A stretch of 64,000 nucleotides of DNA from Neptuniibacter marinus (GCF_001597725.1 NZ_LUTR01000002.1:186001-250000); one strand, 5' to 3'. Numbered from the stretch's first letter, positions 1 through 9,071 are shown. The notes: generated from the letters alone by a model not told the origin. Translations and numbers: made by a program.

Positions 1-38
1 GCAAAAAACGGTTTATACTTAACCTTTTTATATTGAAT

Positions 39-60
39 AAAAAAGCCCCTATTAAGGGGC
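39..60 (-). terminator. Rho-independent terminator after gabD
   Basis: On the minus strand a 6-bp GC stem (45-50 with 55-60, loop ATTA) is followed by a run of six T. It lies about 40 bases past the gabD stop, so it fits as the end of that transcript. Confidence 0.85.
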
Positions 61-99
61 AAATATAGCAATACGGACGGCACAAGCTATAAAGTTAAA

Positions 100-1554
100 T
101 CAACTAATCCCCATGCAGAGATACTTAATCTCAACATAGTCATCGATACCATACTTAGAACCTTCACGGCCTAATCCTGATTCTTTAATACCACCAAATG
201 GCGCGACTTCTGTAGAAATGATACCTTCGTTAATACCCACCATACCGTATTCCAGTGCTTCAGAGACGCGCCAAACACGTCCTATATCTCGCGAATAGAA
301 ATACGCAGCCAACCCAAATGGTGTGTCATTAGCCATCTGTACTACATCTTGCTCTTCAGTAAATGGGATCAAAGTCGCCACTGGGCCAAAAATCTCTTCC
401 TGAGCAATACGCATATTATTATCAACGTTACTTAAAATCGTTGGGCGATAGCCGTTTATTACAGTCGTAAAGCGTTCACCACCACTCAGCAATGTTGCGC
501 CATTATCCAACGCATCATTAACTAGGCTTTCAACTTTATTCAACGCACGGTCATCAATAAGTGGGCCTATTGCGACACCTTCATCAAATCCATTACCTAC
601 CGCTAGCGCTTGTACCGCTGTCTTTAATTTCTCAGCAAAAGTGTCGTAAACCGCTTCATGAACAAAGATCCGATTAGTACAAACACAAGTCTGCCCCGCA
701 TTACGGAATTTTGAAGCAATCACTCCGCTAATCGCTGCATCTAAGTCAGCATCATCAAAGACAATAAAAGGTGCATTACCTCCCAACTCCAACGAAACCT
801 TCTTAACATTGCTAGCGCACTGCTCCGCTAATAACTTACCTACAGGTGTAGAGCCGGTAAACGATAGCTTACGTACACGAGAGTCCGCACACAGTACTTT
901 GCCCACTTCCGGTGCATTCGTGGATGTAACAACATTAAACACCCCTTTAGGGAATCCCGCTTCGAGTGCAAGCTGAGCAAGTGCCAGCGCTGACAAGGGT
1001 GTAAGCTCCGATGGTTTAATGACTACCGGACAGCCCGCCGCTAGGGCCGGAGCCACTTTACGAGTAATCATCGCTATAGGGAAGTTCCACGGCGTGATGG
1101 CTGCAGCAACACCAATCGGCTGCTTAAGTACTAGCAGACGCTTATCACGACCATGTGGCGGAATAATATCCCCATAGACACGCTTCGCTTCTTCGGCAAA
1201 CCATTCAACAAACGATGCGCCATACAGCACTTCACCACGTGCTTCATTAACCGGTTTGCCTTGCTCTGACGTCATCAAAACAGCAAGATCATCTTGCGCT
1301 TCAATAATCAGATCAAACCATCGACGTAGCAATGCGCTGCGCTCTTTACCGGTATAAGCACTCCAATCGGAACGAGCCGCTTCAGCAGCGGTAATCGCAC
1401 GACGAGTATCATCAGCACCTAAGTCCGCGACTTCTGCAAGAACATCCCCTGTCGCTGGATTCTTAACGACAAAAACATCGCCGTTACTTGCATCACACCA
1501 CTGCCCATCAATAAAGGATTGCTGTTGTAATAAAGTAGAATTATTTAATTGCAT
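100..1554 (-). CDS. gabD: NAD(P)-dependent succinate-semialdehyde dehydrogenase
   Basis: Cytosolic aldehyde dehydrogenase that oxidises succinate semialdehyde to succinate in GABA or 4-hydroxybutyrate catabolism. The 484-residue protein matches the length and sequence pattern of E. coli GabD along its whole length. The catalytic Cys290 sits in GQTCVCTNR, the general base Glu256 in LELGGN, and the cofactor loop FTGST is at about 232-236. The ATG start at 1554 has a GAGG ribosome site about 8 bases upstream. A 162-base gap separates it from the iron alcohol dehydrogenase upstream, so it may have its own promoter, although the shared theme suggests one pathway. Activity on other short aldehydes cannot be excluded. 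Confidence 0.93.
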   Translation of the reverse strand: MQLNNSTLLQQQSFIDGQWCDASNGDVFVVKNPATGDVLAEVADLGADDTRRAITAAEAARSDWSAYTGKERSALLRRWFDLIIEAQDDLAVLMTSEQGKPVNEARGEVLYGASFVEWFAEEAKRVYGDIIPPHGRDKRLLVLKQPIGVAAAITPWNFPIAMITRKVAPALAAGCPVVIKPSELTPLSALALAQLALEAGFPKGVFNVVTSTNAPEVGKVLCADSRVRKLSFTGSTPVGKLLAEQCASNVKKVSLELGGNAPFIVFDDADLDAAISGVIASKFRNAGQTCVCTNRIFVHEAVYDTFAEKLKTAVQALAVGNGFDEGVAIGPLIDDRALNKVESLVNDALDNGATLLSGGERFTTVINGYRPTILSNVDNNMRIAQEEIFGPVATLIPFTEEQDVVQMANDTPFGLAAYFYSRDIGRVWRVSEALEYGMVGINEGIISTEVAPFGGIKESGLGREGSKYGIDDYVEIKYLCMGIS

Positions 1555-1716
1555 TTAAAGGCCTCATACGGCAATTTTCTGTAACCTTGAACCTAACACG
1601 AACAAAGTTACTGGCATTTAGTTGGCTCTATCAATATAGACATGAATAAGCTGTTTTTAAGACGAAGTTTTTACCCCCCCAAAAAAAGCACTCCAATTTC
1701 ATATCAAAATGAGCTA

Positions 1717-2877
1717 TCACCACGCCGCTTGATAGATAGCTGTTGCATCCTCAAGGCTAACTTCACGTGGATTATTGACTAATAAACGAGTCTGCTTCAT
1801 GGCATCCCGGGCTAAAGTAGGTATTGCCGACTCTTCGATATCGTAATCACGTAGTTGCGGTAATATTCCTAGGGAGCGGTTTAGCTTATCTAGCGCTTCG
1901 ATGAATGCATTGCTTCGCTCTACAACATCAGCAATTTCTGCTAACTGAGGAAAAACCAACGGCGCTAACTCAGCATATTGCTCAGCACACTCAGACTGGT
2001 TAAAACGCATCACATGCGGTAACACTAGCGCATTGGTCAAACCATGAGGCAGATGATAGATACCACCCAATGGATAAGCCAATGCATGGACAGCAGCCAC
2101 TGGGGAGTTAGCAAACGCTTGCCCAGCTAGCATTGATCCCAATAACATATTTGAGCGTACTTGAAGATCCGTACCATCATGAACCGCCGACTCAATGTTA
2201 GCACCTAAGAGCAGTAAGGCCTCTTTGGCGGAAGCATCAGAAATCAAATTATGGTTAGGACTTGCAGAGGTATAAGCTTCAATAGCATGCACCATCGCAT
2301 CGACACCAGTTGTAGCAGTCACCATCGCCGGTAAGCCTAAGGTCAATTCAGCATCCAACAGAGCCAGATCAGGTAGTAATTGAGAGGAGACAACCCCTTT
2401 TTTCTCCCCTTCCCCAACCGTAATGATAGATACAGCAGTCACTTCAGAACCAGTACCAGCCGTCGTAGGGATCTGAATCAGTGGAAGGCGCTGACCTTTC
2501 ACCATATTAACCCCATAAATATCAGCTAATGATTCTTCGCCTTTTGCGAGTAATGCAACAAGCTTAGCAACGTCCATCGAGGAACCACCACCTAAACCGA
2601 TCACACCCTCAACACCGGCATCTACAGCTTGCTGAGTTGCGGCTAGTACAATCTGTTCCGCTGGATCCGCTAGAACCTGATCAAAAACTAAAGCTTCAAC
2701 ATCTGCAGCTTTAAGCGTGTCCAATATAGGTGCTAGCAAACCAGCATTAACAATTCCTTGGTCAGTAACCACCATCACCCGCTGACCTATAGTACGCAGG
2801 CAAATCTCACCCAGCTCTTTTGCTGCACCTGGTTTACAAATCAGTTGCTTAGGAAAATTAAAAACAAAATCAGTCAT
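1717..2877 (-). CDS. Iron-containing (group III) alcohol dehydrogenase
   Basis: NAD(P)-dependent alcohol or hydroxyacid dehydrogenase of the Fe-ADH family, 386 residues and full length. The nucleotide motif GGGSSMD is at 96-102. The four metal ligands of the family are present: Asp193, His197, His264 and His278. The start codon overlaps the stop of the upstream ABC ATPase gene by one base (TAATG), so the enzyme is translationally coupled to the importer. This implies that the imported compound, or a product of it, is an alcohol. The family includes 4-hydroxybutyrate, lactaldehyde and 1,3-propanediol dehydrogenases. With gabD downstream, 4-hydroxybutyrate or a diol is one guess, but the substrate cannot be read from sequence. 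Confidence 0.9.
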   Translation of the reverse strand: MTDFVFNFPKQLICKPGAAKELGEICLRTIGQRVMVVTDQGIVNAGLLAPILDTLKAADVEALVFDQVLADPAEQIVLAATQQAVDAGVEGVIGLGGGSSMDVAKLVALLAKGEESLADIYGVNMVKGQRLPLIQIPTTAGTGSEVTAVSIITVGEGEKKGVVSSQLLPDLALLDAELTLGLPAMVTATTGVDAMVHAIEAYTSASPNHNLISDASAKEALLLLGANIESAVHDGTDLQVRSNMLLGSMLAGQAFANSPVAAVHALAYPLGGIYHLPHGLTNALVLPHVMRFNQSECAEQYAELAPLVFPQLAEIADVVERSNAFIEALDKLNRSLGILPQLRDYDIEESAIPTLARDAMKQTRLLVNNPREVSLEDATAIYQAAW

Positions 2878-3539
2878 TACTCTTCTCCTACCTGCTTCTG
2901 TGCAGATACTTCGCCACGCTCTATAGTGTAAATTTTATCGACCAAATCAGCCGAGTGACTATAATCCGATTCAGACAGTAATACCGTTAGACCTTCATCT
3001 TTTAAGGTATGTAAAACACTCGCCAATCGACGGGATAACGCCGGCGCTACACCTTCAAAAGGCTCATCTAATAGTAATAAGTGGCTACCCGTCATCAACG
3101 CCCTAGCAAGAGCTACCAATTTTTGCTGGCCACCGGACAACTGCAGTGCTTTTCGGTCTGCAAATGCTTCTACTTCTGGCATCAACTCATAAACCCAAGC
3201 CAAACGCGCTTCAGCGCCTGGTAAAGTATTAGCCCAAGCAGGAATAAGAATATTTTCCTCTACCGTTAGCGTTGGCACGAGCTGTCGATCTTCAGGCATG
3301 TAGCCCACTTTCGCCTGCGATCTGAAATGAGGCGCTAACGTCGTCATATCTTGACCGTGGATCGTAATACCGCCCGACTCTGGCGCAAGCAAGCCCATTA
3401 CGGTCCGCATCAGTGTCGTTTTACCTGCACCATTGCGGCCAATCAGACCCACAAGCACACCAGGCTCAATGGATAAATTAACGTCACGCAGTATTGGCGT
3501 ACCGGCAATATTCGTGTTGATCGAGGACAGCTTAAGCAT
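2877..3539 (-). CDS. LivF-type ABC importer ATPase
   Basis: Second ATP-binding subunit of a branched-chain-amino-acid/urea-type (HAAT family) importer, on the inner face of the membrane. The 220-residue protein has Walker A GRNGAGKTT (about 34-42), the ABC signature LSGGQQKLVALARAL and Walker B LLLDEP. The shorter length and the intact LSGGQ signature mark it as the LivF rather than the LivG member. It overlaps the LivG-type gene by 8 bases and shares a TAATG junction with the alcohol dehydrogenase gene. Confidence 0.92.
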   Translation of the reverse strand: MLKLSSINTNIAGTPILRDVNLSIEPGVLVGLIGRNGAGKTTLMRTVMGLLAPESGGITIHGQDMTTLAPHFRSQAKVGYMPEDRQLVPTLTVEENILIPAWANTLPGAEARLAWVYELMPEVEAFADRKALQLSGGQQKLVALARALMTGSHLLLLDEPFEGVAPALSRRLASVLHTLKDEGLTVLLSESDYSHSADLVDKIYTIERGEVSAQKQVGEE

Positions 3540-4314
3540 GTTCCACCTCTCGTTCGTAATCGATATCTAGGTGATGCCCAGTAACCAGTTCTTTTACCTT
3601 TTCATCACCCATAACTTCACTTACTGCGCCATCGGCTAATACTCGGCCGTCATAAAAAGCAATAAGGCGGGTTGAATAACGCGCAATCACTTCCATATCA
3701 TGTTCAACGAACAACACAGCCGCCCCTGACTTACGTACAGCACGCATCACGGTATCCATCAACTCAAACTTATCATCAATGGCCACACCTGAAGTCGGCT
3801 CATCAAGTAGCAAGATTTCAGGTTTACGCAACATCGCTAAAGCAATATCAAGTAACTTCCTAACACCCTGAGGCAAGGTCACAACCGTTTCAGCCATATA
3901 GCTGGTAATGCCGTACTCTTCCAATAACTGCTCAGCCTGCTGAATATTGGCTTTTGTTGCTAAGGGGCTCATCAACGGTAAAATCTTGTGCTTCATGATG
4001 CCGTAAGCGATCAAGACATTATCGAGTACCGTCAATTCAGGAAATAGTTGTGCAACCTGAAACGAACGGCAGATACCCGCACGCATCACTTGCCGAGGGT
4101 TTTTCCCAACGATGCTTTTTCCTTTAAACAATATTTCACCGCTACTAGGTGCAAGATAGCCAGTTACCATATTGATAAAGGTTGTTTTACCCGCGCCATT
4201 TGAGCCAATGACACCGACTATTTCACCCGCATTAATCGTGACATCGATATCTGCAGCTGCTGTAACAGCGCCAAAATTACGCGCTAATGAACGTGTTTCT
4301 AATAAAGCATTCAT
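3532..4314 (-). CDS. LivG-type ABC importer ATPase
   Basis: First ATP-binding subunit of the same importer, 260 residues. Walker A is GSNGAGKTT, Walker B is LLLDEPTSGV, and the C-terminal extension typical of LivG is present. The signature region reads LPQGVRKLLDIA in place of LSGGQ. I believe this variant recurs in a LivG subgroup, so it is not evidence of inactivation. It overlaps the permease gene upstream by 4 bases and the LivF-type gene downstream by 8, so the cluster is tightly coupled. Confidence 0.92.
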   Translation of the reverse strand: MNALLETRSLARNFGAVTAAADIDVTINAGEIVGVIGSNGAGKTTFINMVTGYLAPSSGEILFKGKSIVGKNPRQVMRAGICRSFQVAQLFPELTVLDNVLIAYGIMKHKILPLMSPLATKANIQQAEQLLEEYGITSYMAETVVTLPQGVRKLLDIALAMLRKPEILLLDEPTSGVAIDDKFELMDTVMRAVRKSGAAVLFVEHDMEVIARYSTRLIAFYDGRVLADGAVSEVMGDEKVKELVTGHHLDIDYEREVEHA

Positions 4315-5249
4315 AATGGCTTACCTTTCGTTACGCGCTCGACCAGAGACCAAACACCTTTAGGTAGATAAAGAATGATGACCAGTAACGCTATACCTAA
4401 AATCATCTGCCATGTGTAAGGGGATATTTGGAATGCATAAGTTCGCAACAACTCAAATAGCACCGCGCCAATAACGGGACCCGCAGCATGACCAACGCCA
4501 CCCATTAAGGCAATAAAGACAAACTCACCGGAAGTAGTCCAATACGCCATTTCAGGATCTATATGACCCGCTGCTAGCGCTGTAATACCACCACCAAGTC
4601 CAGCCATTGCAGCAGCTAACAGGTATTTCGTATAGATAATCCTACGCACTGAAGCACCTAGATATTCGACACGAATTTCATTCTCACGAACCGCCTCACC
4701 AGCATAACCCATTGGAGAACGAAGATAGCGCCACACAAAGATACCTACCCCAACAAGCGCAACTACGGCTAAACCGTAAGCGAGGAAGGGGCCGCTTTCA
4801 CCTGTAGGCGTCCAACCGAATAACAATGGAGGCTTAACATTAAAGCCATCGGATGAACCAAAGGCAGAGCTTTTAACCAGCACACCATAAAGGATCATCG
4901 AGAAAGCCATAGAAAACATGGCGAAGAATATATCCCTGTAACGGCATAGCAGCAGCCCAATAACTGCCGCTAAAGCGACACAAACCACAATCGCAAGTAA
5001 GAGCAGGAGCAGTGCATTTTGGGTTTCAAAATAATCGCCCGCGATACCAACACAGTAAGCACCTAAGCAGTAATACAAACCTTGCCCGAAAGAGACAAGC
5101 CCCGCACGCATCAGTAGCAAGAGCCCCATCACAACAAGCCCTTTAGCGAATGCCAAGGTCAATAAAAAGGTCAACCATCCAGGCATAAAGAGGCCAGCCG
5201 CTAGTAACGCGATACCTGCCCCTACAATCATCGTCGTTGCATATTTCAT
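4311..5249 (-). CDS. LivM-type ABC importer permease
   Basis: Inner-membrane permease subunit, 312 residues from the chosen start, with about eight to ten hydrophobic segments. The family loop that contacts the ATPase is visible around GYAGEAVRENEIRVEYLG. A longer reading frame starts at 5303, but those residues overlap the LivH-type gene. The ATG at 5249 lies one base after the preceding TAA and has an AGGA site, so I prefer it. The hydrophobic start MKYATTMIVGAGIALLAAG fits a first membrane helix. Confidence 0.9.
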   Translation of the reverse strand: MKYATTMIVGAGIALLAAGLFMPGWLTFLLTLAFAKGLVVMGLLLLMRAGLVSFGQGLYYCLGAYCVGIAGDYFETQNALLLLLLAIVVCVALAAVIGLLLCRYRDIFFAMFSMAFSMILYGVLVKSSAFGSSDGFNVKPPLLFGWTPTGESGPFLAYGLAVVALVGVGIFVWRYLRSPMGYAGEAVRENEIRVEYLGASVRRIIYTKYLLAAAMAGLGGGITALAAGHIDPEMAYWTTSGEFVFIALMGGVGHAAGPVIGAVLFELLRTYAFQISPYTWQMILGIALLVIILYLPKGVWSLVERVTKGKPL

Positions 5250-5250
5250 G

Positions 5251-6147
5251 TTAAATTTTCCTCGCGGTAGCAATGGCAAAGAGACCCTGAGGACGGAACG
5301 CAAGTACTAAGCCCATCACACCATAAATAACAAACAACTCAGCATCAGGATAAAGATGTACCGCCGCAGAACGGGCCAGTCCAACAATTAAGGCGCCCAG
5401 TAACGCGCCCCCTACACTACCCAAGCCGCCAATTACCACAACAGCAAACGCCAAAATAATTACTTCAACACCTATGCCCGGCATGACAGAGATACCTGGA
5501 GCCGTCAACGCACCCGCCAAGGCACCTAAAACAGCGCCAATAACAAAGGTGACAGTAAACATACGTGTGACGTTAATACCGAGGAAAGCAGCAGTATCAC
5601 GGTCATGAATAACCGCTTGTAATAACTTACCTTTGCGGGTTCTATTTAGGCCCCACCAAAGTACAAAACAGATCAGTGCTGATACAAAAATCAACAATAT
5701 GTCATAATTTGCAAACGACAAGCCCGCCAGCTTTGTTCGTCCTAAAAGGGTATATGGCTGATAAGCGAAATACGCATCAACGCCCCAGATCAGCTTAATA
5801 ACATCTTCCAGTATTAATAAAATCGCATAGGTCACTAGAATCATGACCACTTCGTCACGACCGTACATCATCCTTAACAGACCGCGCTCGATCAGAAGTC
5901 CTACTACGGTTCCGCCGATGAGGGCAGCCCCTAGCAGCATAAAATAAGCTCCCCAAGGTGGATAACCACCCGCTAAATAAAACCCCACCAGCGAGGCACC
6001 GCCGTAAGCACCAATGGCGTAAAAACTACCATGGGCCATATTAAGAATTCTCATCACACCGTAGATGAGAGTTAGGCCGGCTGCGATTACAAAAAGCCAG
6101 GAGGCGTAAATAACGCCATCCATCAACATCGCAATTACCAATTTCAT
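5251..6147 (-). CDS. LivH-type ABC importer permease
   Basis: Inner-membrane permease subunit, 298 residues, with about eight membrane segments and the LivH-type loop RGLLRMMYGRDEVVMILVTY. The open frame extends upstream to 6321 into the binding-protein gene. The ATG at 6147 has GGAG eight bases upstream and begins with a plausible first helix, so the upstream residues are treated as not translated. The gene follows the binding-protein gene after a 76-base gap containing a terminator-like hairpin. Confidence 0.9.
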   Translation of the reverse strand: MKLVIAMLMDGVIYASWLFVIAAGLTLIYGVMRILNMAHGSFYAIGAYGGASLVGFYLAGGYPPWGAYFMLLGAALIGGTVVGLLIERGLLRMMYGRDEVVMILVTYAILLILEDVIKLIWGVDAYFAYQPYTLLGRTKLAGLSFANYDILLIFVSALICFVLWWGLNRTRKGKLLQAVIHDRDTAAFLGINVTRMFTVTFVIGAVLGALAGALTAPGISVMPGIGVEVIILAFAVVVIGGLGSVGGALLGALIVGLARSAAVHLYPDAELFVIYGVMGLVLAFRPQGLFAIATARKI

Positions 6148-6178
6148 GAGCAACGCTCCAGATTTACAAAAAAAGGGC

Positions 6179-6213
6179 AAAAAAAAGACAAGCCAGCGTG
6201 ACGCCAGCTTGTC
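6179..6213 (-). terminator. Attenuating terminator between binding-protein and permease genes
   Basis: On the minus strand GACAAGC...GCTTGTC encloses further pairs, giving a 12-bp stem with two G-U pairs and a TCA loop, followed directly by eight T. Because the permease and ATPase genes lie downstream, it probably terminates only part of the transcripts. That would make more binding protein than membrane components, a usual arrangement in importer operons. Confidence 0.75.
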
Positions 6214-6223
6214 GGATGCGCAT

Positions 6224-7513
6224 TTAGTTACATTTAGCGCCAGGCATGCCTTTTTCAATCCATTCATTGGCAGGCATATCATCGGAAGGGTTAACACATT
6301 CAGCTGCATAGCGACGAACATCAGTTACAGCAGGTTTACCATCTTTAAGCGCATAACGGCCATAAACCATTTCCATGCTTGCCTGATGGCCTTTACCCAT
6401 ATTCATCGAAACCTTGCCGCCCGGACCTTCATATTCAAGGTACTCAAACGCGGACACAACATCTTCGGTTGTCGGCTGGCCAGAAACCTTAGCCGCTGCT
6501 TGCTCTGTCGCAAGTTTCAAACCAAGAATACCTTGCACCATTTTATAAGCTGGGTAGGTTGGCTGAGTGCCGAAACGTTTACTGTAAGCATCACGGAACC
6601 AACGGTTCAGCGCATTATCCGGTGCATAAATACCAAATGGACCACGGCCGCCTAAAATCGTGCCTTCAGGGATCTGATCAGACAAACGGTACATCGCACT
6701 TTCACCGGTTGTCAGCAGGGCTGTCTGATCTTCAAACAAACCACGTGCAGCACCCTGAAGTAGGAAGGCTTCCATATCACCGCCCCAGAAAGAGGAGTGA
6801 ATAACATCAGCTGAGTTCACCATCAGTGCAGAGATCTCTGCACCATACTGGCCTGCGTATATTTTAGGGAACTGCTTAGTTGGAACATCTATATCAGCCT
6901 GTAGACCTTTTAATGAACCGTAGAAATCAGCCCAAGACTCATGCCCAAACGAGTAGTTCTGGTTAATACCAGATACCGCGTTTAAATTAGGGAAAATATC
7001 TTTGATATAGTAGGACGCAGCTACGCTATCCATCGTTGTTGTCGGACCCGTACGGAAAACGTATTTGAATGAGTTATCTTCAAATACACGCGGCGTACCA
7101 CAGTCAAACAATACCGTTAAGGTTTTTAGCTCTTCTGCAACCGCAGGTACCGCTAGGCAATCCCCTGATGAGATATAACCCACAACCGCATCAACACCTT
7201 GACGCTCAACCAAGTTGCGATATTCTGAAGATTGCTTAGTTGCACCACCCGCTTCATCTACATAGATAGGTTTAATGGTACGACCATTAATCCCTTTAGC
7301 GTTATACGGCGCAGGTAAGGCCCCTTCATTCAACGTTTCTAATAAAAGGTTCGCAGCGTTCTGCGCTGGTACACCAAAAGGTCCGGCAGCACCGCCAGAA
7401 AGAAAAGTAACCAAACCTAATTTGTATTCATCAGCAGCCAGAACAGGCTGAGCAACGGCTGAGGCTACAAGTAACCCCACTAAAGCAGACTTTTTAGCAA
7501 ATGGTATAAACAT
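6224..7513 (-). CDS. Periplasmic substrate-binding protein of the ABC importer
   Basis: Exported type I (LivK/UrtA/AmiC-like) solute-binding protein, 429 residues. The N-terminus has a charged start, a hydrophobic core and a signal-peptidase site near ALA (LA-AD, about residue 26). The mature part begins DEYKLGLVTFLSGGAAGPFG, the usual first strand and ligand loop of the family. It is the first gene of the importer operon and lies about 80 bases downstream of the predicted sigma-54 start site. The ligand is unknown. The co-transcribed alcohol dehydrogenase argues against a simple amino acid. Confidence 0.92.
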   Translation of the reverse strand: MFIPFAKKSALVGLLVASAVAQPVLAADEYKLGLVTFLSGGAAGPFGVPAQNAANLLLETLNEGALPAPYNAKGINGRTIKPIYVDEAGGATKQSSEYRNLVERQGVDAVVGYISSGDCLAVPAVAEELKTLTVLFDCGTPRVFEDNSFKYVFRTGPTTTMDSVAASYYIKDIFPNLNAVSGINQNYSFGHESWADFYGSLKGLQADIDVPTKQFPKIYAGQYGAEISALMVNSADVIHSSFWGGDMEAFLLQGAARGLFEDQTALLTTGESAMYRLSDQIPEGTILGGRGPFGIYAPDNALNRWFRDAYSKRFGTQPTYPAYKMVQGILGLKLATEQAAAKVSGQPTTEDVVSAFEYLEYEGPGGKVSMNMGKGHQASMEMVYGRYALKDGKPAVTDVRRYAAECVNPSDDMPANEWIEKGMPGAKCN

Positions 7514-7604
7514 TATTTTTTCGCCTTTTCATTCTTATCGTTATGGTTGTGAATAAAATGAGCGGCTTATGCGCGCCCATTCACTGCACTACTCGACAGG
7601 ATTG

Positions 7605-7622
7605 AGCAAGCCATGTGCCAAG
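7605..7622 (-). promoter_or_regulatory. Sigma-54 promoter of the importer operon
   Basis: On the minus strand TTGGCACATGGCTTGCT matches the -24/-12 consensus TGGCAC-N5-TTGC exactly, with GG and GC separated by 10 bases. The predicted start is near 7594. The gene for an NtrC-family activator lies just upstream, which strongly supports the call. Confidence 0.85.
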
Positions 7623-7715
7623 AAAAAACAAAACACCTAACCATTTGTTTAAAAAGGAAATTTTATAAATAAAAAGGGCAATTTCGATCACAGCAACAAG
7701 CCAATGATCGCTACC

Positions 7716-7731
7716 CGCTCAATCATGAGCG
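7716..7731. promoter_or_regulatory. Candidate activator-binding dyad
   Basis: The inverted repeat CGCTCA-ATCA-TGAGCG lies about 95-125 bases upstream of the sigma-54 promoter, the usual position for enhancer-binding-protein sites. The same GAGCG half-site recurs upstream of the kinase gene (12285-12335). Assignment to the adjacent regulator is inference. Confidence 0.5.
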
Positions 7732-7796
7732 CTTAAAAAAGACGCTACCGATCAAGCAAAGGCTAATTAAGGGAAGCCCAAAAAAACGGATAGAAC

Positions 7797-7820
7797 ACAA
7801 AGAAACGGGGGCAAGCCCCG
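7797..7820 (-). terminator. Terminator of the kinase-regulator-binding protein operon
   Basis: A 5-bp stem of CGGGG with CCCCG (7806-7820) is followed on the minus strand by TTTCTTTG. It starts only a few bases past the binding-protein stop. It is short but GC-rich and well placed. Confidence 0.6.
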
Positions 7821-7826
7821 CAAAAA

Positions 7827-9071
7827 CTACTTAGGCTCAGCTTGCTCTGACAAACTAGGATGATAAATCATCCAATTTCCCAGCATCATGCGGGCGGGTA
7901 AGAATCGATGATCAGGTATAGTTTCACCTATGGCTATGACCTGCTGCAATTGGTGATTAAGTGGATTCATAAATGAAACAAAACCATCAGGATCTTCCGG
8001 CAACTTAAGCCGCAAAGAACTAAAAGCCTTCCTTACATCTTCATCACTTGCCTCAGGTCCCGCTAAACGAAGCGCTTCAGAGATAGCTAAAATACCGGAA
8101 TATGCTCCCTCTGCAGCGTAAGAGGGATAACGCCCTGTTAACTCATGGAAACGCTCAACAAACCATCTGTTGTAATCTGTTTCCGGCCAGTTATTATGAT
8201 GCCTCGACGATAAAATAAGCCCTGCAGGCATATCCTCCCCTAAGGCTGCTAGCACTTCATAATTACCACCCGTATCAAAATTAGCAAAACGAGCATGCTT
8301 AAACAGTGTTGTTTGATTCGCCTGCTGAATGAATGCAACCAGATCTCCACCCCAAAGGGCATTGACGACTAAATCAACTTTCTTATCAACAAGTGCTCTG
8401 AGGTAAGAGGAATAATCAGGCTCATAGAGCTTAGGCCAAAGAACAGTTTCAACTTGATAATTAACACCTTCATAATCAAGCCGATCTCGTAAGTCTCTCC
8501 ATGCCTGATAGCCATAGTCATAGTCCGGACCTATATAGGCAAGACGTAAGGGCTTAGCACGCGCATCCTTATTAAATTTTTCCTTAATATAGAGTGCCGC
8601 AGCCTGCATCGATTGCTGAGCATTATTGCTGACACGAAAATAGTAATCCCGTGCCTTTCCACTTGTTAACTTTGAGGACGCATGGTCAGTCCCAATAAAG
8701 AAGATTTTTTCCTCTTCAGCCACTTCCGCCACTTGTAAAGCTATGGAAGAATTCACGACACCACAAATAAAACGCACACCATCTTTCCGAACGAAATCCC
8801 GCACCTGACGCGCAGCCTTTGATGCTTTAGAACTACTATCTGCTACCAACACGCGAATAGGTGGATAAGATATAGAGGGCTGTTGTAAACGCTCAAACGC
8901 GAGCTTAATACCTACAACGCTATCTTGCCCATAAATACCTCCTCGCCCCCCCATAGGAAAGAGACAACCTACGCTAGCTTGAGCATCAGCCTTCGATGCA
9001 CCCAATACCAACTCCCCAGCTTCGACTCGGCTAATGAGTAACAAACAAACACAGATAAGCCTGAGCATCAT
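7827..9071 (-). CDS. Periplasmic binding protein linked to a two-component system
   Basis: A second LivK/UrtA-like solute-binding protein, 414 residues, with a short signal peptide (MMLRLICVCLLLISRVEA). It is encoded as the third gene of the kinase-regulator operon and not with the permeases. The ATG at 9071 overlaps the regulator stop as ATGA and has GGAG eight bases upstream. A longer frame from 9161 would overlap the regulator and lose the signal peptide, so it is rejected. The family fold is clear from GCLFPMGGRGGIYGQDSVVG at the mature N-terminus. Its operon position suggests it presents a ligand to the kinase's periplasmic domain, but it could also deliver ligand to the importer. Confidence 0.87.
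   Translation of the reverse strand: MMLRLICVCLLLISRVEAGELVLGASKADAQASVGCLFPMGGRGGIYGQDSVVGIKLAFERLQQPSISYPPIRVLVADSSSKASKAARQVRDFVRKDGVRFICGVVNSSIALQVAEVAEEEKIFFIGTDHASSKLTSGKARDYYFRVSNNAQQSMQAAALYIKEKFNKDARAKPLRLAYIGPDYDYGYQAWRDLRDRLDYEGVNYQVETVLWPKLYEPDYSSYLRALVDKKVDLVVNALWGGDLVAFIQQANQTTLFKHARFANFDTGGNYEVLAALGEDMPAGLILSSRHHNNWPETDYNRWFVERFHELTGRYPSYAAEGAYSGILAISEALRLAGPEASDEDVRKAFSSLRLKLPEDPDGFVSFMNPLNHQLQQVIAIGETIPDHRFLPARMMLGNWMIYHPSLSEQAEPK

Larger units (their letters stand above)
7514..7826. other. 313-base regulatory gap between the two binding-protein genes
   Basis: This region has no credible gene. From right to left it holds the terminator of the second binding-protein operon (7797-7820), a CGCTCA-N4-TGAGCG dyad (7716-7731), the sigma-54 promoter (7605-7622) and an 80-base leader of the importer operon. 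A further TGAGCG sits in that leader at 7559-7564. Confidence 0.7.

Noticed and set aside
6146..6655. Plus-strand open frame of 169 codons across the binding-protein and permease genes
   Set aside because: It is antisense to two well-supported importer genes, has no ribosome site or family features, and is best explained as a frame shadow.
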